A program made the position numbers and the translations under genes. 64,000 bases of DNA from Bacillus_AB infantis_C (GTDB lineage: Bacteria > Bacillota > Bacilli > Bacillales > Cytobacillaceae), in NCBI RefSeq assembly GCF_050107595.1, contig NZ_JBNILH010000017.1:1-64000 (forward strand), read 5' to 3'. This document shows, in pieces, positions 16,699-24,599 of this stretch. The stretch's first letter is position 1; each line of letters opens with the position of its first letter. The notes under the pieces are model-generated. The model saw only the letters and a program-made list of their open reading frames with translations. It was not told the DNA's origin and did no database searches.

Positions 16699-17412
16699 TC
16701 AGGAATTCGAAGGATTATATTGACTTCCCAGTGCGAATTTCACTGCCTTTGATGCATGTATAAAAGTTGTGTCGAATAAAGGCAGCCGGCAGTCTTCCTG
16801 ACTGATCAACAGGGGAATTTCCGTGCATCCGAGGATGATTCCCTGGGCGCCTTTCTTTTCCAGGCGGTGAATGATATCGAGATAAGCAGTTTTTGACTCC
16901 CCCTTACATTCACCCCTGCATAATTCCTCAAAGATCACCTCATGAACCAGTTCCCGATCACCTTCTTCCGGAACCAGAACCTCAATGCCGTTAGCCTCAA
17001 GGATTTTTTTATAAAAAGGCTGTTCCATTGTGAACCTGGTGCCAAGCAACCCGACAGAATCAATGCCCTGTTTCTTAATCTCCTCCACTGCGCATTCAAC
17101 AATATGTATGACTGGGATTCTGCAGGCTTTTTGCAGATCTTCCGCCATCAGATGCATGGTATTGGTGCAGATAACGATGCAGTCTGCTCCTCCCGTTTCA
17201 AGGAACTTAGCTGCTTCAATCATTTTTTCAGTTGCCTTTTCCCAGTCCCCGCTTCTTTGCATGGCAGCGATTTCTTCAAAATCAAAAGAATACAGCAGGC
17301 AGCGGGCTGAATGAAGTCCCCCCAATTCTTTCTGAACAAGGCGGTTAATATATGAGTAATACTCGCTTGTCGATTCCCAGCTCATTCCTCCGATTAATCC
17401 GATTGTTTTCAT
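16699..17412 (-). CDS. Aspartate/glutamate racemase family protein
   Basis: A 237-residue cofactor-independent amino-acid racemase of the aspartate racemase type (RacD/YgeA-like). The two catalytic cysteines are visible in VICTNTMH (about residue 82) and LGCTEIPLL (about residue 196), and the N-terminus has the usual TIGLIGGMSWEST. It probably interconverts L- and D-aspartate or glutamate in the cytoplasm. It is transcribed divergently from a MocR-type regulator only about 110 bases away, which suggests control by that regulator. The substrate is not fixed by sequence alone. Confidence 0.9.
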   Translation of the reverse strand: MKTIGLIGGMSWESTSEYYSYINRLVQKELGGLHSARCLLYSFDFEEIAAMQRSGDWEKATEKMIEAAKFLETGGADCIVICTNTMHLMAEDLQKACRIPVIHIVECAVEEIKKQGIDSVGLLGTRFTMEQPFYKKILEANGIEVLVPEEGDRELVHEVIFEELCRGECKGESKTAYLDIIHRLEKKGAQGIILGCTEIPLLISQEDCRLPLFDTTFIHASKAVKFALGSQYNPSNS

Positions 17413-17521
17413 GTGATCACCCTCCTAATGTTATTGTAAAGATAGCATGATATACTGGATGGAAAAAGAGCCACAATACAACTGCTTTTATAGTACCAGT
17501 TAGAGGATTGGAGGGATGTTC

Positions 17522-18922
17522 ATGTGGTTTCAAATTGACCGGGAGGGCACAAAAACATTGACTCAGCAGATTTATGAGAAGCTGAGAACATATATTTTAA
17601 ATGGAGAATTGCAGGAAGGGGAAAAGGTTCCTTCGACACGCGAGCTGGCAGCCTCTTTGCATGTCTCCCGTAATATCACACTGGAAGTCTATGATCAGCT
17701 GGCATCAGAAGGGTACCTGGAAGTCCGGCCGAAGTCAGGGACATACATAGCTGCAGGTGCAGCCTTTCTGCCGTCAGAAACGGCCCGTCCTCGGGAAGAA
17801 AAGGAGAAGCTGCCCGATTCAATAGATGAAATCATAGACTTCAAAGCTTCCACCCCGGCCATGGATCATTTTCCCCGAAAAGTATGGGGCAGGCTGGCAA
17901 AGGATGTATGCTCTGATGCTGCTGAACAGGCATTTGGGTATCATGATTCTTCAGGCATGCCGGAGCTTAGGGAGGAATTGACCAGATACCTGTTTCATAC
18001 ACGCGGTGTAAATTGCACAGCAGAACAAATTGTCATTACCAGCGGTGCCACACAGGCGCTTTCGCTTATAACAGGACTGCTGGTCAAAAATAAGCAATCG
18101 ATAGCAGTTGAAGATCCTGTTACGGATGAAATGAGGAATATTTTCACCTATCATGGAGCCGTTTTGGACCCTATCCCTGTAGACGAAAAAGGCCTTAAGC
18201 CCGAACATCTTCCTGAGGATGAGCCTCCAGGCTTTATTTTTACACTTCCATCACATCAATTTCCGCTGGGCAGTACATTGACCATCCAAAGAAGGATCCA
18301 GCTGATCGAGTATGCGAGGAAACATAGCACTTATATAGTTGAAGATGATTATGACAGCGAGTTCACTTATGAAGGTTCTCAGGTCCACAGCATTCAGGGA
18401 CTGGATCCTGAGAGGGTCATTTATGTCGGGACCTTCAGCAAGATTCTTTCTCCTGGTCTAAGAATTGGCTATGCTGTCCTGCCCGCTGATTTACTGGCAG
18501 ATTTTAAGAACCTAAAATGGTATTCCGACCGACATCATTCAGGAATCGAACAACTGATTCTGGCCCGCTTTTTGAAAGACGGCCACTTCGACAAGCATAT
18601 CAGGAAGATGAAGAGAATCTACAAGCAGCGGCGGCAGGCTTTAGTGGACAGCTTGAAAAACCATTTTCCTGACTGCAGAATCTGGGGTCATGCGGCAGGG
18701 ATGCACCTGGTTGCTGAATTCCCCTCCATTGTTTTTGACGAAAAGCTGCTGGACTGGATCTTCAGCCATTCTGTCCGGGTATACCCGGTGGAGGATTACA
18801 GCATCGTGAAAGGCAGTCATAGAAATAAAATTATGCTCGGTTACGGCAGCTTGACGCCTGACAGGATAGAAGAAGGGACAGCGAGGCTTGAGAAAGCGAT
18901 CAGGAGCTTCCCTGAAAAGTAA
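17522..18922 (+). CDS. MocR/GabR-family transcriptional regulator with aminotransferase-like domain
   Basis: A 466-residue chimeric regulator. Residues 1-70 are a GntR-type winged helix (LTQQIYEKLRTYI, STRELAASLHVSRNI). Residues about 110-466 are a class I aminotransferase-like domain that should bind PLP, with VEDDYDSEF and YVGTFSKILSPGLRIGY, where the lysine forms the Schiff base. I prefer the ATG at 17522: GGAGG is seven bases upstream, whereas the ATG at 17516 nearly abuts that site. It is divergent from the racemase gene. An inverted ACTGG (17454) / CCAGT (17496) pair in the gap might be an operator. The effector is unknown. Confidence 0.92.
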   Translation: MWFQIDREGTKTLTQQIYEKLRTYILNGELQEGEKVPSTRELAASLHVSRNITLEVYDQLASEGYLEVRPKSGTYIAAGAAFLPSETARPREEKEKLPDSIDEIIDFKASTPAMDHFPRKVWGRLAKDVCSDAAEQAFGYHDSSGMPELREELTRYLFHTRGVNCTAEQIVITSGATQALSLITGLLVKNKQSIAVEDPVTDEMRNIFTYHGAVLDPIPVDEKGLKPEHLPEDEPPGFIFTLPSHQFPLGSTLTIQRRIQLIEYARKHSTYIVEDDYDSEFTYEGSQVHSIQGLDPERVIYVGTFSKILSPGLRIGYAVLPADLLADFKNLKWYSDRHHSGIEQLILARFLKDGHFDKHIRKMKRIYKQRRQALVDSLKNHFPDCRIWGHAAGMHLVAEFPSIVFDEKLLDWIFSHSVRVYPVEDYSIVKGSHRNKIMLGYGSLTPDRIEEGTARLEKAIRSFPEK

Positions 18923-18925
18923 AAT

Positions 18926-18965
18926 AAAAGGGAAAGCAAACGATAAAGTCTGCTTTCCCTTTTTT
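18926..18965. terminator. Bidirectional terminator between mocR-like gene and chemoreceptor gene
   Basis: GGGAAAGCA (18930-18938) pairs with TGCTTTCCC (18951-18959), with an A-run on the left and TTTTTT on the right. The two flanking genes are convergent, so one hairpin can serve both strands. Confidence 0.88.
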
Positions 18966-18966
18966 G

Positions 18967-20652
18967 TTATGATTTAAATCGTGAGATCATTTCCTGCAAT
19001 TCCTCTGCTAATCGGGCGAGGGACTGTGTTGCATTTGATACATCTTCTGCAGAAGCAAGCTGCTCCTGACTGGCAGCTGCTGCTGTTTCAGAGCTTTCCA
19101 GTGTCTGCTGGGAGCCGGCGGCGATTCCTTCAATGGTTTCATGGACTCCCCCAAACTCGTCTGTCAGATATCTGGTTGCTACTGCCGCCTCTTGAATCTG
19201 GGAGGTTACCTGCTCAATCTGAACCAGTATCCTGGCAAAGTTAGAAACGGTTTCTTCCGAGAGCGTGATGCCCGCAGAGACATTTTCTTTTACCACACGG
19301 ATGTCCTGAACTGTTTCGCTTGACTCCTCTTGAATCGTTGCTACCAGCTTGTGAATCTGCACGGCTGAAGAATTGGTTTCATCTGCCAGCTTTCTCACTT
19401 CTTCAGCAACCACAGCAAATCCTTTTCCTTGCTCTCCAGCTCTTGCCGCTTCGATAGCTGCATTCAGGGCCAAAAGGTTAGTCTGTCCTGAAATATCAGC
19501 GATCAGCGAGGAAATCTTCTGTATCTCAGCTGAACTTGAAACCAGCGAAGATACACCATCACCTGCACGCTCGACTGACTGGCTGATTGAATTCATTTGC
19601 TTTTGCATTTCCTTAACCGCAGAAGCTCCGTCTTCCGCCTGCTTCCTCATTTCCGCGGATACCTCCGCAGCTTTATCCGTATTGGCAGCCACAGATTTCA
19701 GGCCGTCCAGAGAACCTGCTACAGATCTCAGGCTGCCTGAAGTCATCTCGGTTTGTATATGGTTGTGATTGGAAATAGTCTGCATCGTTTCTGCTATATG
19801 CCCTGACGCAGCTTTTGACTGCTCAGCACTTGCAGAGAGCTCTTCAGATGCGGCCGCCACCTGTTCAGAGGAAATGCCAATGTGCGCAATCATCCCTCTA
19901 AGCGAACCTACAAAAGCATTAAAAGATTGGGCCAGCTGTCCGAATTCATTGTTGCCCTTTACATCCACCTTTTGTGTCAAGTCGGCATCTCCTGATGCAA
20001 TATTATTCAATTGCCTGTTGAGTGCTCCTAATGGAATCAGTATGGACCGAAGCAGCATGAAGCTTAAAATGCCGCCTGCCAGCGATGCTGCAACAGCCAG
20101 GACGATAAGAATCTCCTTGCTCCCCTTAGAATTTTCTTCCTTGATCTTATTGATCTGCTCGACATCTTTACTCAGCACAGACACGAGTTCATTCACCGCC
20201 GGATCGAGCACATCCTTTCTCAGCATGCGCTCTTCTCCGAAATGAAGGTCCCTGGCTGCCTCCGGATCAGTTTCATAAAGCCCAATGACCCTCTGATTGA
20301 TATCCCAAAACATGTTGAAGCTGGACTCCATTTTCTCGATCTGCTCAAGATTCTTTTTTTCAAGCGCTTTGCCCTCTGCCTGCCTGATCAGGGACTGGAC
20401 ATCCTCTGCCTTCTCATTCATACTCTCTGCATACTGCTCATCGCCCGTTATAATCAAAGCTCTTTCATCGTTTGAAATCCCGGCGAGGCGGTATTGGATT
20501 TTAATGATATCTTTTTGAAACTCCAATTTGTCCTGAAGCAGGTCAGCTCGGTTCACCTGTGCATTGATAACATAGATTGAAAAACTGCCAAGCAGGACAA
20601 TTGACCCTACCAGGATTGAAATAGTTGTGATTAACCGCGTTTTAATTTTCAC
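18967..20652 (-). CDS. Methyl-accepting chemotaxis protein
   Basis: A 561-residue chemoreceptor. A first membrane segment (about 9-30) is followed by an extracytoplasmic helical sensor domain (about 31-182) of the CHASE3/four-helix type, which includes DERALIITGDEQY. A second membrane segment (about 184-204) leads into a HAMP domain with GDADLTQKVDV. The signalling domain has the conserved tip ISGQTNLLALNAAIEAARAG (about residues 388-407) that contacts CheA/CheW. The start is GTG with GGAGG upstream. The ligand is not predictable. It is a single-gene unit with its own upstream region and a shared terminator. Confidence 0.93.
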   Translation of the reverse strand: MKIKTRLITTISILVGSIVLLGSFSIYVINAQVNRADLLQDKLEFQKDIIKIQYRLAGISNDERALIITGDEQYAESMNEKAEDVQSLIRQAEGKALEKKNLEQIEKMESSFNMFWDINQRVIGLYETDPEAARDLHFGEERMLRKDVLDPAVNELVSVLSKDVEQINKIKEENSKGSKEILIVLAVAASLAGGILSFMLLRSILIPLGALNRQLNNIASGDADLTQKVDVKGNNEFGQLAQSFNAFVGSLRGMIAHIGISSEQVAAASEELSASAEQSKAASGHIAETMQTISNHNHIQTEMTSGSLRSVAGSLDGLKSVAANTDKAAEVSAEMRKQAEDGASAVKEMQKQMNSISQSVERAGDGVSSLVSSSAEIQKISSLIADISGQTNLLALNAAIEAARAGEQGKGFAVVAEEVRKLADETNSSAVQIHKLVATIQEESSETVQDIRVVKENVSAGITLSEETVSNFARILVQIEQVTSQIQEAAVATRYLTDEFGGVHETIEGIAAGSQQTLESSETAAAASQEQLASAEDVSNATQSLARLAEELQEMISRFKS

Positions 20653-21030
20653 TAGTTTCCTCCAAATATATTATATTAAGAATAATTTCTTAATCTTAAT
20701 ATCGTCAATGGAACAAGGTTATTTAGAGTGAACATCCAAATAAAACATTAGGAGATATTTGGAAAGAAGGAGTATTATCAGTATAAAACGCGTCCAAAAA
20801 ACTATTTTAATATAGTTTAATGCAGCTCTTTTCTGGACCCCCGTTAATCCCATCCTAAAGCTCTTTTTCCTTTCGGTAAGAATGCCATTCATTCTCCCGA
20901 TAAAATGATAGTAATAACCAAAGGCCAGTTCAAAACTTATAACCAGTATTCAGCAGACAAGCCTGCTAATGAAATAATTCAATATCTGCTGTCTTTTATG
21001 CAGCCTTTTCAAGTTTGAGGCGCCGAACTG
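20653..21030. other. Intergenic stretch with an inverted repeat near the chemoreceptor promoter
   Basis: No convincing gene. ATATTAAGA (20673-20681) and TCTTAATAT (20694-20702) form a 9-bp inverted repeat with a 12-base spacer just upstream of the chemoreceptor start; it could be an operator or simply AT-rich chance. A 37-codon plus-strand frame at about 20,907-21,018 has no good ribosome binding site and I do not call it. Confidence 0.45.
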
Positions 21031-21059
21031 AAAAAAAGCTCCCCCAAAATTGGAGGAGC
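21031..21059 (-). terminator. Terminator of the metzincin protease gene
   Basis: The minus strand reads GCTCCTCCA, a short loop, then TGGGGGAGC and TTTTTTT. It starts eight bases after the stop codon of the protease gene. Confidence 0.88.
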
Positions 21060-21066
21060 AGGTCTG

Positions 21067-21870
21067 CTAATTCCCATACCAATATTTATTCGCTGCAATC
21101 TGTGAATTATGCTGAGAGTGCCAATAGTCGATGGAGTAAGAATAGTCATAGTTCATGATGCAGCGGATCCCGCTCCCCTGTGCATCATGGCCGAGACCGA
21201 AATTATGGGAGAACTCATGCTGCGCTGCCTTGGCTGTATTGGCAGTCCCCTGGTCCAGATTCACACTGATGGCACTTCCTGATGGCGCTGCCTGGTACAC
21301 ATAAGCGATACCGCCTGCATCAAAAGCAGAGTCTCTTGTAAAACCGGCTACGAAATCATAGCCTCTCCCATCCCAGTCCCTTTGCAGATCGCTGAGAATC
21401 TGTGAACTGTTCGATCCCTGTGAACTCCAGCTTGCGACCGCCTGAACAACAAAGTCCACGCCATGGTCCCTGTTAAAAGCATTGTCAGCGGTTTCAATAA
21501 TATTTTGGATCCGGGTCTGCCAATCGCTATAGGCGCTCCGGTACTCTTCATCTGCCACAGCAAGGACTGTCACCTTCCGGGCGCCCGTATCCTGAGGCGA
21601 GGCTTTTCCATCCTGTGTATTTTTGTCTGCTTTCATAATTCCAGTCACAGTGCCCTTTTCATTAAGGATACTGACTGATGTATCTCTTTCCACAATGGCT
21701 TCTTCTTCAAGATCCTTGAAATCCGCTGCTTTCGGCAAGGAATCTCCAATGTATTGTAAGGCATCTGTCGGATGCTCATGATGGTGCTCCCCGGCCCCGG
21801 CATAAGCACTTGAGCTGATTACAAGGGTGCTGAGCAATGATAATGATAAGACCTTCAACTGTTTTTTCAT
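21067..21870 (-). CDS. Secreted metzincin-type zinc metalloprotease
   Basis: A 267-residue secreted protease. A signal peptide covers about residues 1-24 (KKQLK, hydrophobic core, SSSAYA). The zinc site is HEFSHNFGLGHD (about residues 217-228), the extended HExxHxxGxxHD of metzincins, and a downstream CIMNYDYSY could supply the Met-turn. The segment after the signal peptide is His-rich (EHHHEH) and the first 75 residues are probably a propeptide. The ATG at 21870 has AAGGAGG, but that site lies in a strong hairpin (see 21876-21906). It resembles small Bacillus extracellular metalloproteases; the exact MEROPS family and substrate are not assignable by eye. Confidence 0.88.
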   Translation of the reverse strand: MKKQLKVLSLSLLSTLVISSSAYAGAGEHHHEHPTDALQYIGDSLPKAADFKDLEEEAIVERDTSVSILNEKGTVTGIMKADKNTQDGKASPQDTGARKVTVLAVADEEYRSAYSDWQTRIQNIIETADNAFNRDHGVDFVVQAVASWSSQGSNSSQILSDLQRDWDGRGYDFVAGFTRDSAFDAGGIAYVYQAAPSGSAISVNLDQGTANTAKAAQHEFSHNFGLGHDAQGSGIRCIMNYDYSYSIDYWHSQHNSQIAANKYWYGN

Positions 21871-21875
21871 AGATA

Positions 21876-21906
21876 TACCTCCTTGAATTTTTATTCAAAG
21901 GAGGTA
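21876..21906 (-). promoter_or_regulatory. Hairpin sequestering the protease ribosome binding site
   Basis: On the minus strand TACCTCCTTTGAAT, loop AAAA, then ATTCAAGGAGGTA: a 13-bp stem with one bulged base. Its 3' arm contains the AGGAGG Shine-Dalgarno of the metalloprotease gene, whose ATG is five bases further on. No T-run follows, so it does not look like a terminator. It should block ribosome access unless melted. Confidence 0.75.
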
Positions 21907-22140
21907 TTCTTCTATTTCTTCCAGTTTCCCTTCAATATTGAATTGGGAAAGCTATCTTGGGACAATGGAAAGAAATCCTTCAGGTTTATAGCTGAGAGAA
22001 TCGGTTTTCGAAAAAAAGTGAAGCAAAAAATAATAGGATTTTACTGATTTTGTGAAAGGTGTCATTAAAAAGTTGGGAAAACCTCTTTTTTTGAAGCTCT
22101 TCTGGTCTAAAATAAATTACTTGAGATAAAAAAGGAGGAC
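21907..22140. other. Noncoding leader region of the protease gene
   Basis: AT-rich with no credible gene. TTTCCC (21925) and GGGAAA (21945) flank a CAATATTG palindrome, a possible operator or second leader hairpin for the protease. The rest shows nothing I can support. Confidence 0.4.
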
Positions 22141-22152
22141 TTTTTCACTAAA

Positions 22153-22198
22153 ATTAAAAATAGGCCTGCGGAAGGATGAATTCTTCCTTCCACAGACC
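22153..22198 (-). terminator. Terminator of the SDR oxidoreductase gene
   Basis: Minus strand: GGTCTGTGGAAGGA pairs with TCCTTCCGCAGGCC (22198-22163), followed by TATTTTTAATTTT. The stem lies directly after the SDR stop codon. Confidence 0.85.
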
Positions 22199-22204
22199 TC
22201 TTTC

Positions 22205-22963
22205 TTAAAATGCCGTCCAACCTGCATCACCAGTAATGACAGTCCCATTCACAAAGCTGGAATCTTCTGATGCCAGGAACAGGGCAATTTTAGCGATATC
22301 CTCTGGCTTGCCTACACGCGGATTGACAGCAAGTCCAGGCTGAATCCGGCCCATTCCGAATGGATTGACATTGGTCATGGAGCTGCTGATATTGGTTTCA
22401 ACGCCGCCCGGTGCGATCGCATTGCAGCGGATTCCTTCATTCGCATACATAAAGCCTGTATTTTTTGTGAAGCCTATGACTGCATGCTTGGAGGCAGTAT
22501 AGGCTGCACCTGCCCTCGCTCCCTGCAGGCCGCCTGCTGAAGCTACATTGATGATGACGCCTGACTTGTTCTCCAAAAAGACCTGGAGGGCCTTTCTCGT
22601 TGCCCGCATCACACTTGTCGTGTTAATGGCAAAAACCCTTTCCCAATTCTCATCTGTAATATCGCCTGCCGGTTCGAAATTATCCATGATCCCGGCGTTA
22701 TTCACGAGAATATCCAATGTACCGTAAGCCTCGACCGCCTTGTCGATCAGCTGCTGAATATCTTCTTCATTCGCCACATTCGCTTTAACAGCGAAAGCTT
22801 CCCCGCCTGCAGACTTGATTTCTTCCACTGTCTGCCTGGCAGCTTCTTCATTTATATCAGATACGACAACCTTTGCTCCTTCTTTTGCATACAGGACGCT
22901 GATCGCCTTTCCCATTCCTGATGCTGCGCCTGTTACAACTGCTGTTTTGTTTTGAAGTCTCAT
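22205..22963 (-). CDS. Short-chain dehydrogenase/reductase (classical SDR)
   Basis: A 252-residue NAD(P)-dependent oxidoreductase. It has the cofactor motif TGAASGMG (about 12-19), NNAG (about 87-90), a catalytic serine in NVASAGG and YTASK (Tyr/Lys pair about 153-157). The acidic residue in VVSDINEE suggests preference for NAD. I place the start at the ATG at 22963, where GGAGG is seven bases away; the ATG at 22969 is too close to it. It is divergent from a TetR-type regulator, a pattern typical of inducible detoxification or degradation genes. Its substrate cannot be read from the sequence. Confidence 0.9.
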   Translation of the reverse strand: MRLQNKTAVVTGAASGMGKAISVLYAKEGAKVVVSDINEEAARQTVEEIKSAGGEAFAVKANVANEEDIQQLIDKAVEAYGTLDILVNNAGIMDNFEPAGDITDENWERVFAINTTSVMRATRKALQVFLENKSGVIINVASAGGLQGARAGAAYTASKHAVIGFTKNTGFMYANEGIRCNAIAPGGVETNISSSMTNVNPFGMGRIQPGLAVNPRVGKPEDIAKIALFLASEDSSFVNGTVITGDAGWTAF

Positions 22964-22996
22964 ATCCATTCCTCCAAATGATAGAATGTATCCTAT

Positions 22997-23099
22997 TTAA
23001 TGAACAGCTGTTTACTAACGAACTGCTACTTATAGTATAATTTTACTTAAGGAAGCTGTTCAATCAGCAAAAGAGAGGAAGAATGTCTGTTAATGAACA
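22997..23099. promoter_or_regulatory. Candidate TetR operator sites between SDR and regulator
   Basis: The identical decamer TTAATGAACA occurs at 22997-23006 and 23090-23099. The first copy overlaps a perfect palindrome AACAGCTGTT (23003-23012). Related TGTTCAAT (23057) and TTGAACAA (about 23131) also occur in this gap. This clustering between divergent SDR and TetR genes suggests binding sites for the regulator. Confidence 0.5.
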
Positions 23100-23152
23100 A
23101 AGGAATACAAGCCTGTTGAATTACCAGACTTATTGAACAAGGGAGGCCTTTT

Positions 23153-23764
23153 ATGTCTATTAAAGATGATTATACTGACAGAAGAATACTCCGTTCCAAG
23201 CGGGCACTGAAGGAAGCGCTCGTCAGCCTGATGAAGGAGAAGGATTTCAAGGATATATCAATCACTGAAATCGTTAATCATGCAGACCTGAACAGAGGGA
23301 CATTTTATAAGCATTATCAGTATAAAGAGGATCTGCTGCAGGAGATGATTGATGAGGTGATCGCCGATCTGATTGAATCTTTCAGAGAGCCTTATAAAGG
23401 TATGGAAGTGCTCGAAGTCAATAAGCTCACTACATCAGCCATCAAGGTATTCGACCATGTGAGCAGATTTTCAGGTTTTTATTCGCTGATAGTCCAGTCG
23501 AACACTATGGCAGGCTTTCAAGCCCAGTTTTGCCTTGTCCTTAAGGACCTCGCCTTGAATGATTTGGATAATCCCTTTCCGGTTCCGCAGATCAATCGTG
23601 AAATGCAGGCCAGCTACCAGGCATATGCCATCCTAGGCATGATCGTTGAATGGGTCAATGGCGGATTCAAGTACAGCCCATCCTATATGGCCCAGCAGCT
23701 GCTAGAAATTATGAGGCACAGGCAGTCGGATTCAATTGTGAAGCCTTTGAATGAGACAAGGTGA
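23153..23764 (+). CDS. TetR/AcrR-family transcriptional regulator
   Basis: A 203-residue repressor-type protein. The N-terminal helix-turn-helix is clear (KDISITEIVNHADLNRGTFYKHYQYKE in two overlapping parts, about residues 37-63). The C-terminal ligand-binding region (about 90-195) resembles the TetR group found in Bacillus YxaF/DhaS-like regulators. GGGAGG precedes the ATG at 23153. It most likely represses the divergent SDR gene and itself; the inducer is unknown. Confidence 0.9.
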   Translation: MSIKDDYTDRRILRSKRALKEALVSLMKEKDFKDISITEIVNHADLNRGTFYKHYQYKEDLLQEMIDEVIADLIESFREPYKGMEVLEVNKLTTSAIKVFDHVSRFSGFYSLIVQSNTMAGFQAQFCLVLKDLALNDLDNPFPVPQINREMQASYQAYAILGMIVEWVNGGFKYSPSYMAQQLLEIMRHRQSDSIVKPLNETR

Positions 23765-23780
23765 AAACTTCAATAAAAAT

Positions 23781-23810
23781 GGCTGCCCCCTATAAATGGG
23801 TAATGCAGCC
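23781..23810. terminator. Terminator between TetR gene and small membrane protein gene
   Basis: GGCTGC (23781) pairs with GCAGCC (to 23810), with CCC/GGG pairing inside. On the minus strand ATTTTTATTG follows. It can end the minus-strand small gene and perhaps the plus-strand TetR transcript. Confidence 0.7.
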
Positions 23811-23824
23811 AAAATACAAATTCG

Positions 23825-24004
23825 CTAATGATTCTTGATTTTCTTGCTTTTCTTCGGCAAAATCCTGAATTGATACAATCCAAACAGTATTGTTAGTCCC
23901 ATAAGAGCGTAAAAGCCGTATTCAGCTGGAATCGTAACATAAACAACCAGCAATAGCAGGACAAAAACAAGATATCCTAAATAATACTTTTTATAAAAGG
24001 TCAT
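23825..24004 (-). CDS. Small two-helix membrane protein (59 residues)
   Basis: A short gene with a strong GGAGG site seven bases before the ATG at 24004 and a stop at 23825. The product starts MTFYKKYYLGY, has hydrophobic segments at about 9-25 and 30-47, and ends in a lysine-rich tail (KKSKKIKN). By the positive-inside rule both ends would be cytoplasmic. A terminator-like hairpin follows it. I recognise no family; the good ribosome site and hydrophobic pattern make a real gene likely. Confidence 0.7.
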   Translation of the reverse strand: MTFYKKYYLGYLVFVLLLLVVYVTIPAEYGFYALMGLTILFGLYQFRILPKKSKKIKNH

Positions 24005-24125
24005 GAATCCGGCCTCCTTTAGGATATTTTACCATAAAATTGACAAATCCATCATCATAATGAGTGGTGACATTCTCTATTCAGAAAAAAACATTGAACC
24101 CGTCAATGAATCCTCTCCTTCACTT

Positions 24126-24587
24126 TTAATGATGTCCCTCATGACTGCCGGAAGGCGCCTCCCCTTCTTTCATCAGCTCCTCCAGCTCGGCTTCTGTAAG
24201 TTCCCCAACAACAAACTGCTTTTGCGGCATGATGAGCGAGCCGGCGCTGCTTGCGTGCACTTTAATTGTGTAGACCCCATCTTGTTCAAACTTTTTGGCA
24301 AGCTGATAAACTCCTTCTCCTTCGTCAGCCGCTTCTTCCATTGGATAATGGACAGTCCCGTCCCGCTTCCAGATTTCGAAATGGACATAATCTGCACCAG
24401 CCACTTTCTTGCCGTTTTGGGTGAGCACTGCCCGGATGGGGACATTTTCACCGGCAGCAAATGATTCAGGCAGGATAATTTCTGCCTGTAGCGGCTGCTC
24501 TATTTTATACAATTCCTCCGCATTTTCATCAAGGGAGCAGCCGCCAAGCAGCACTCCCATTACGATTAAAAATAAAACTCTTTTCAC
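24126..24587 (-). CDS. FixH/YtkA-like lipoprotein
   Basis: A 153-residue predicted lipoprotein. The lipobox LLGGC puts the modified cysteine at about residue 17. The body is a beta-rich YtkA-like domain with VPIRAVLTQNGKKVAGADYV and VYTIKVHASS, and the C-terminus is His-rich (HEGHH). The start is GTG with GGGAG seven bases before. It follows the PepSY membrane protein gene by 12 bases, so the two form an operon. YtkA-like proteins often accompany respiratory or copper functions, and the His tail fits metal binding, but the role here is inferred. Confidence 0.82.
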   Translation of the reverse strand: MKRVLFLIVMGVLLGGCSLDENAEELYKIEQPLQAEIILPESFAAGENVPIRAVLTQNGKKVAGADYVHFEIWKRDGTVHYPMEEAADEGEGVYQLAKKFEQDGVYTIKVHASSAGSLIMPQKQFVVGELTEAELEELMKEGEAPSGSHEGHH

Positions 24588-24599
24588 ATTAAGACTCCC

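Noticed and set aside
20907..21018. 37-codon plus-strand frame MIVITKGQFK...
   Set aside because: No Shine-Dalgarno and no recognised family; too short to support.
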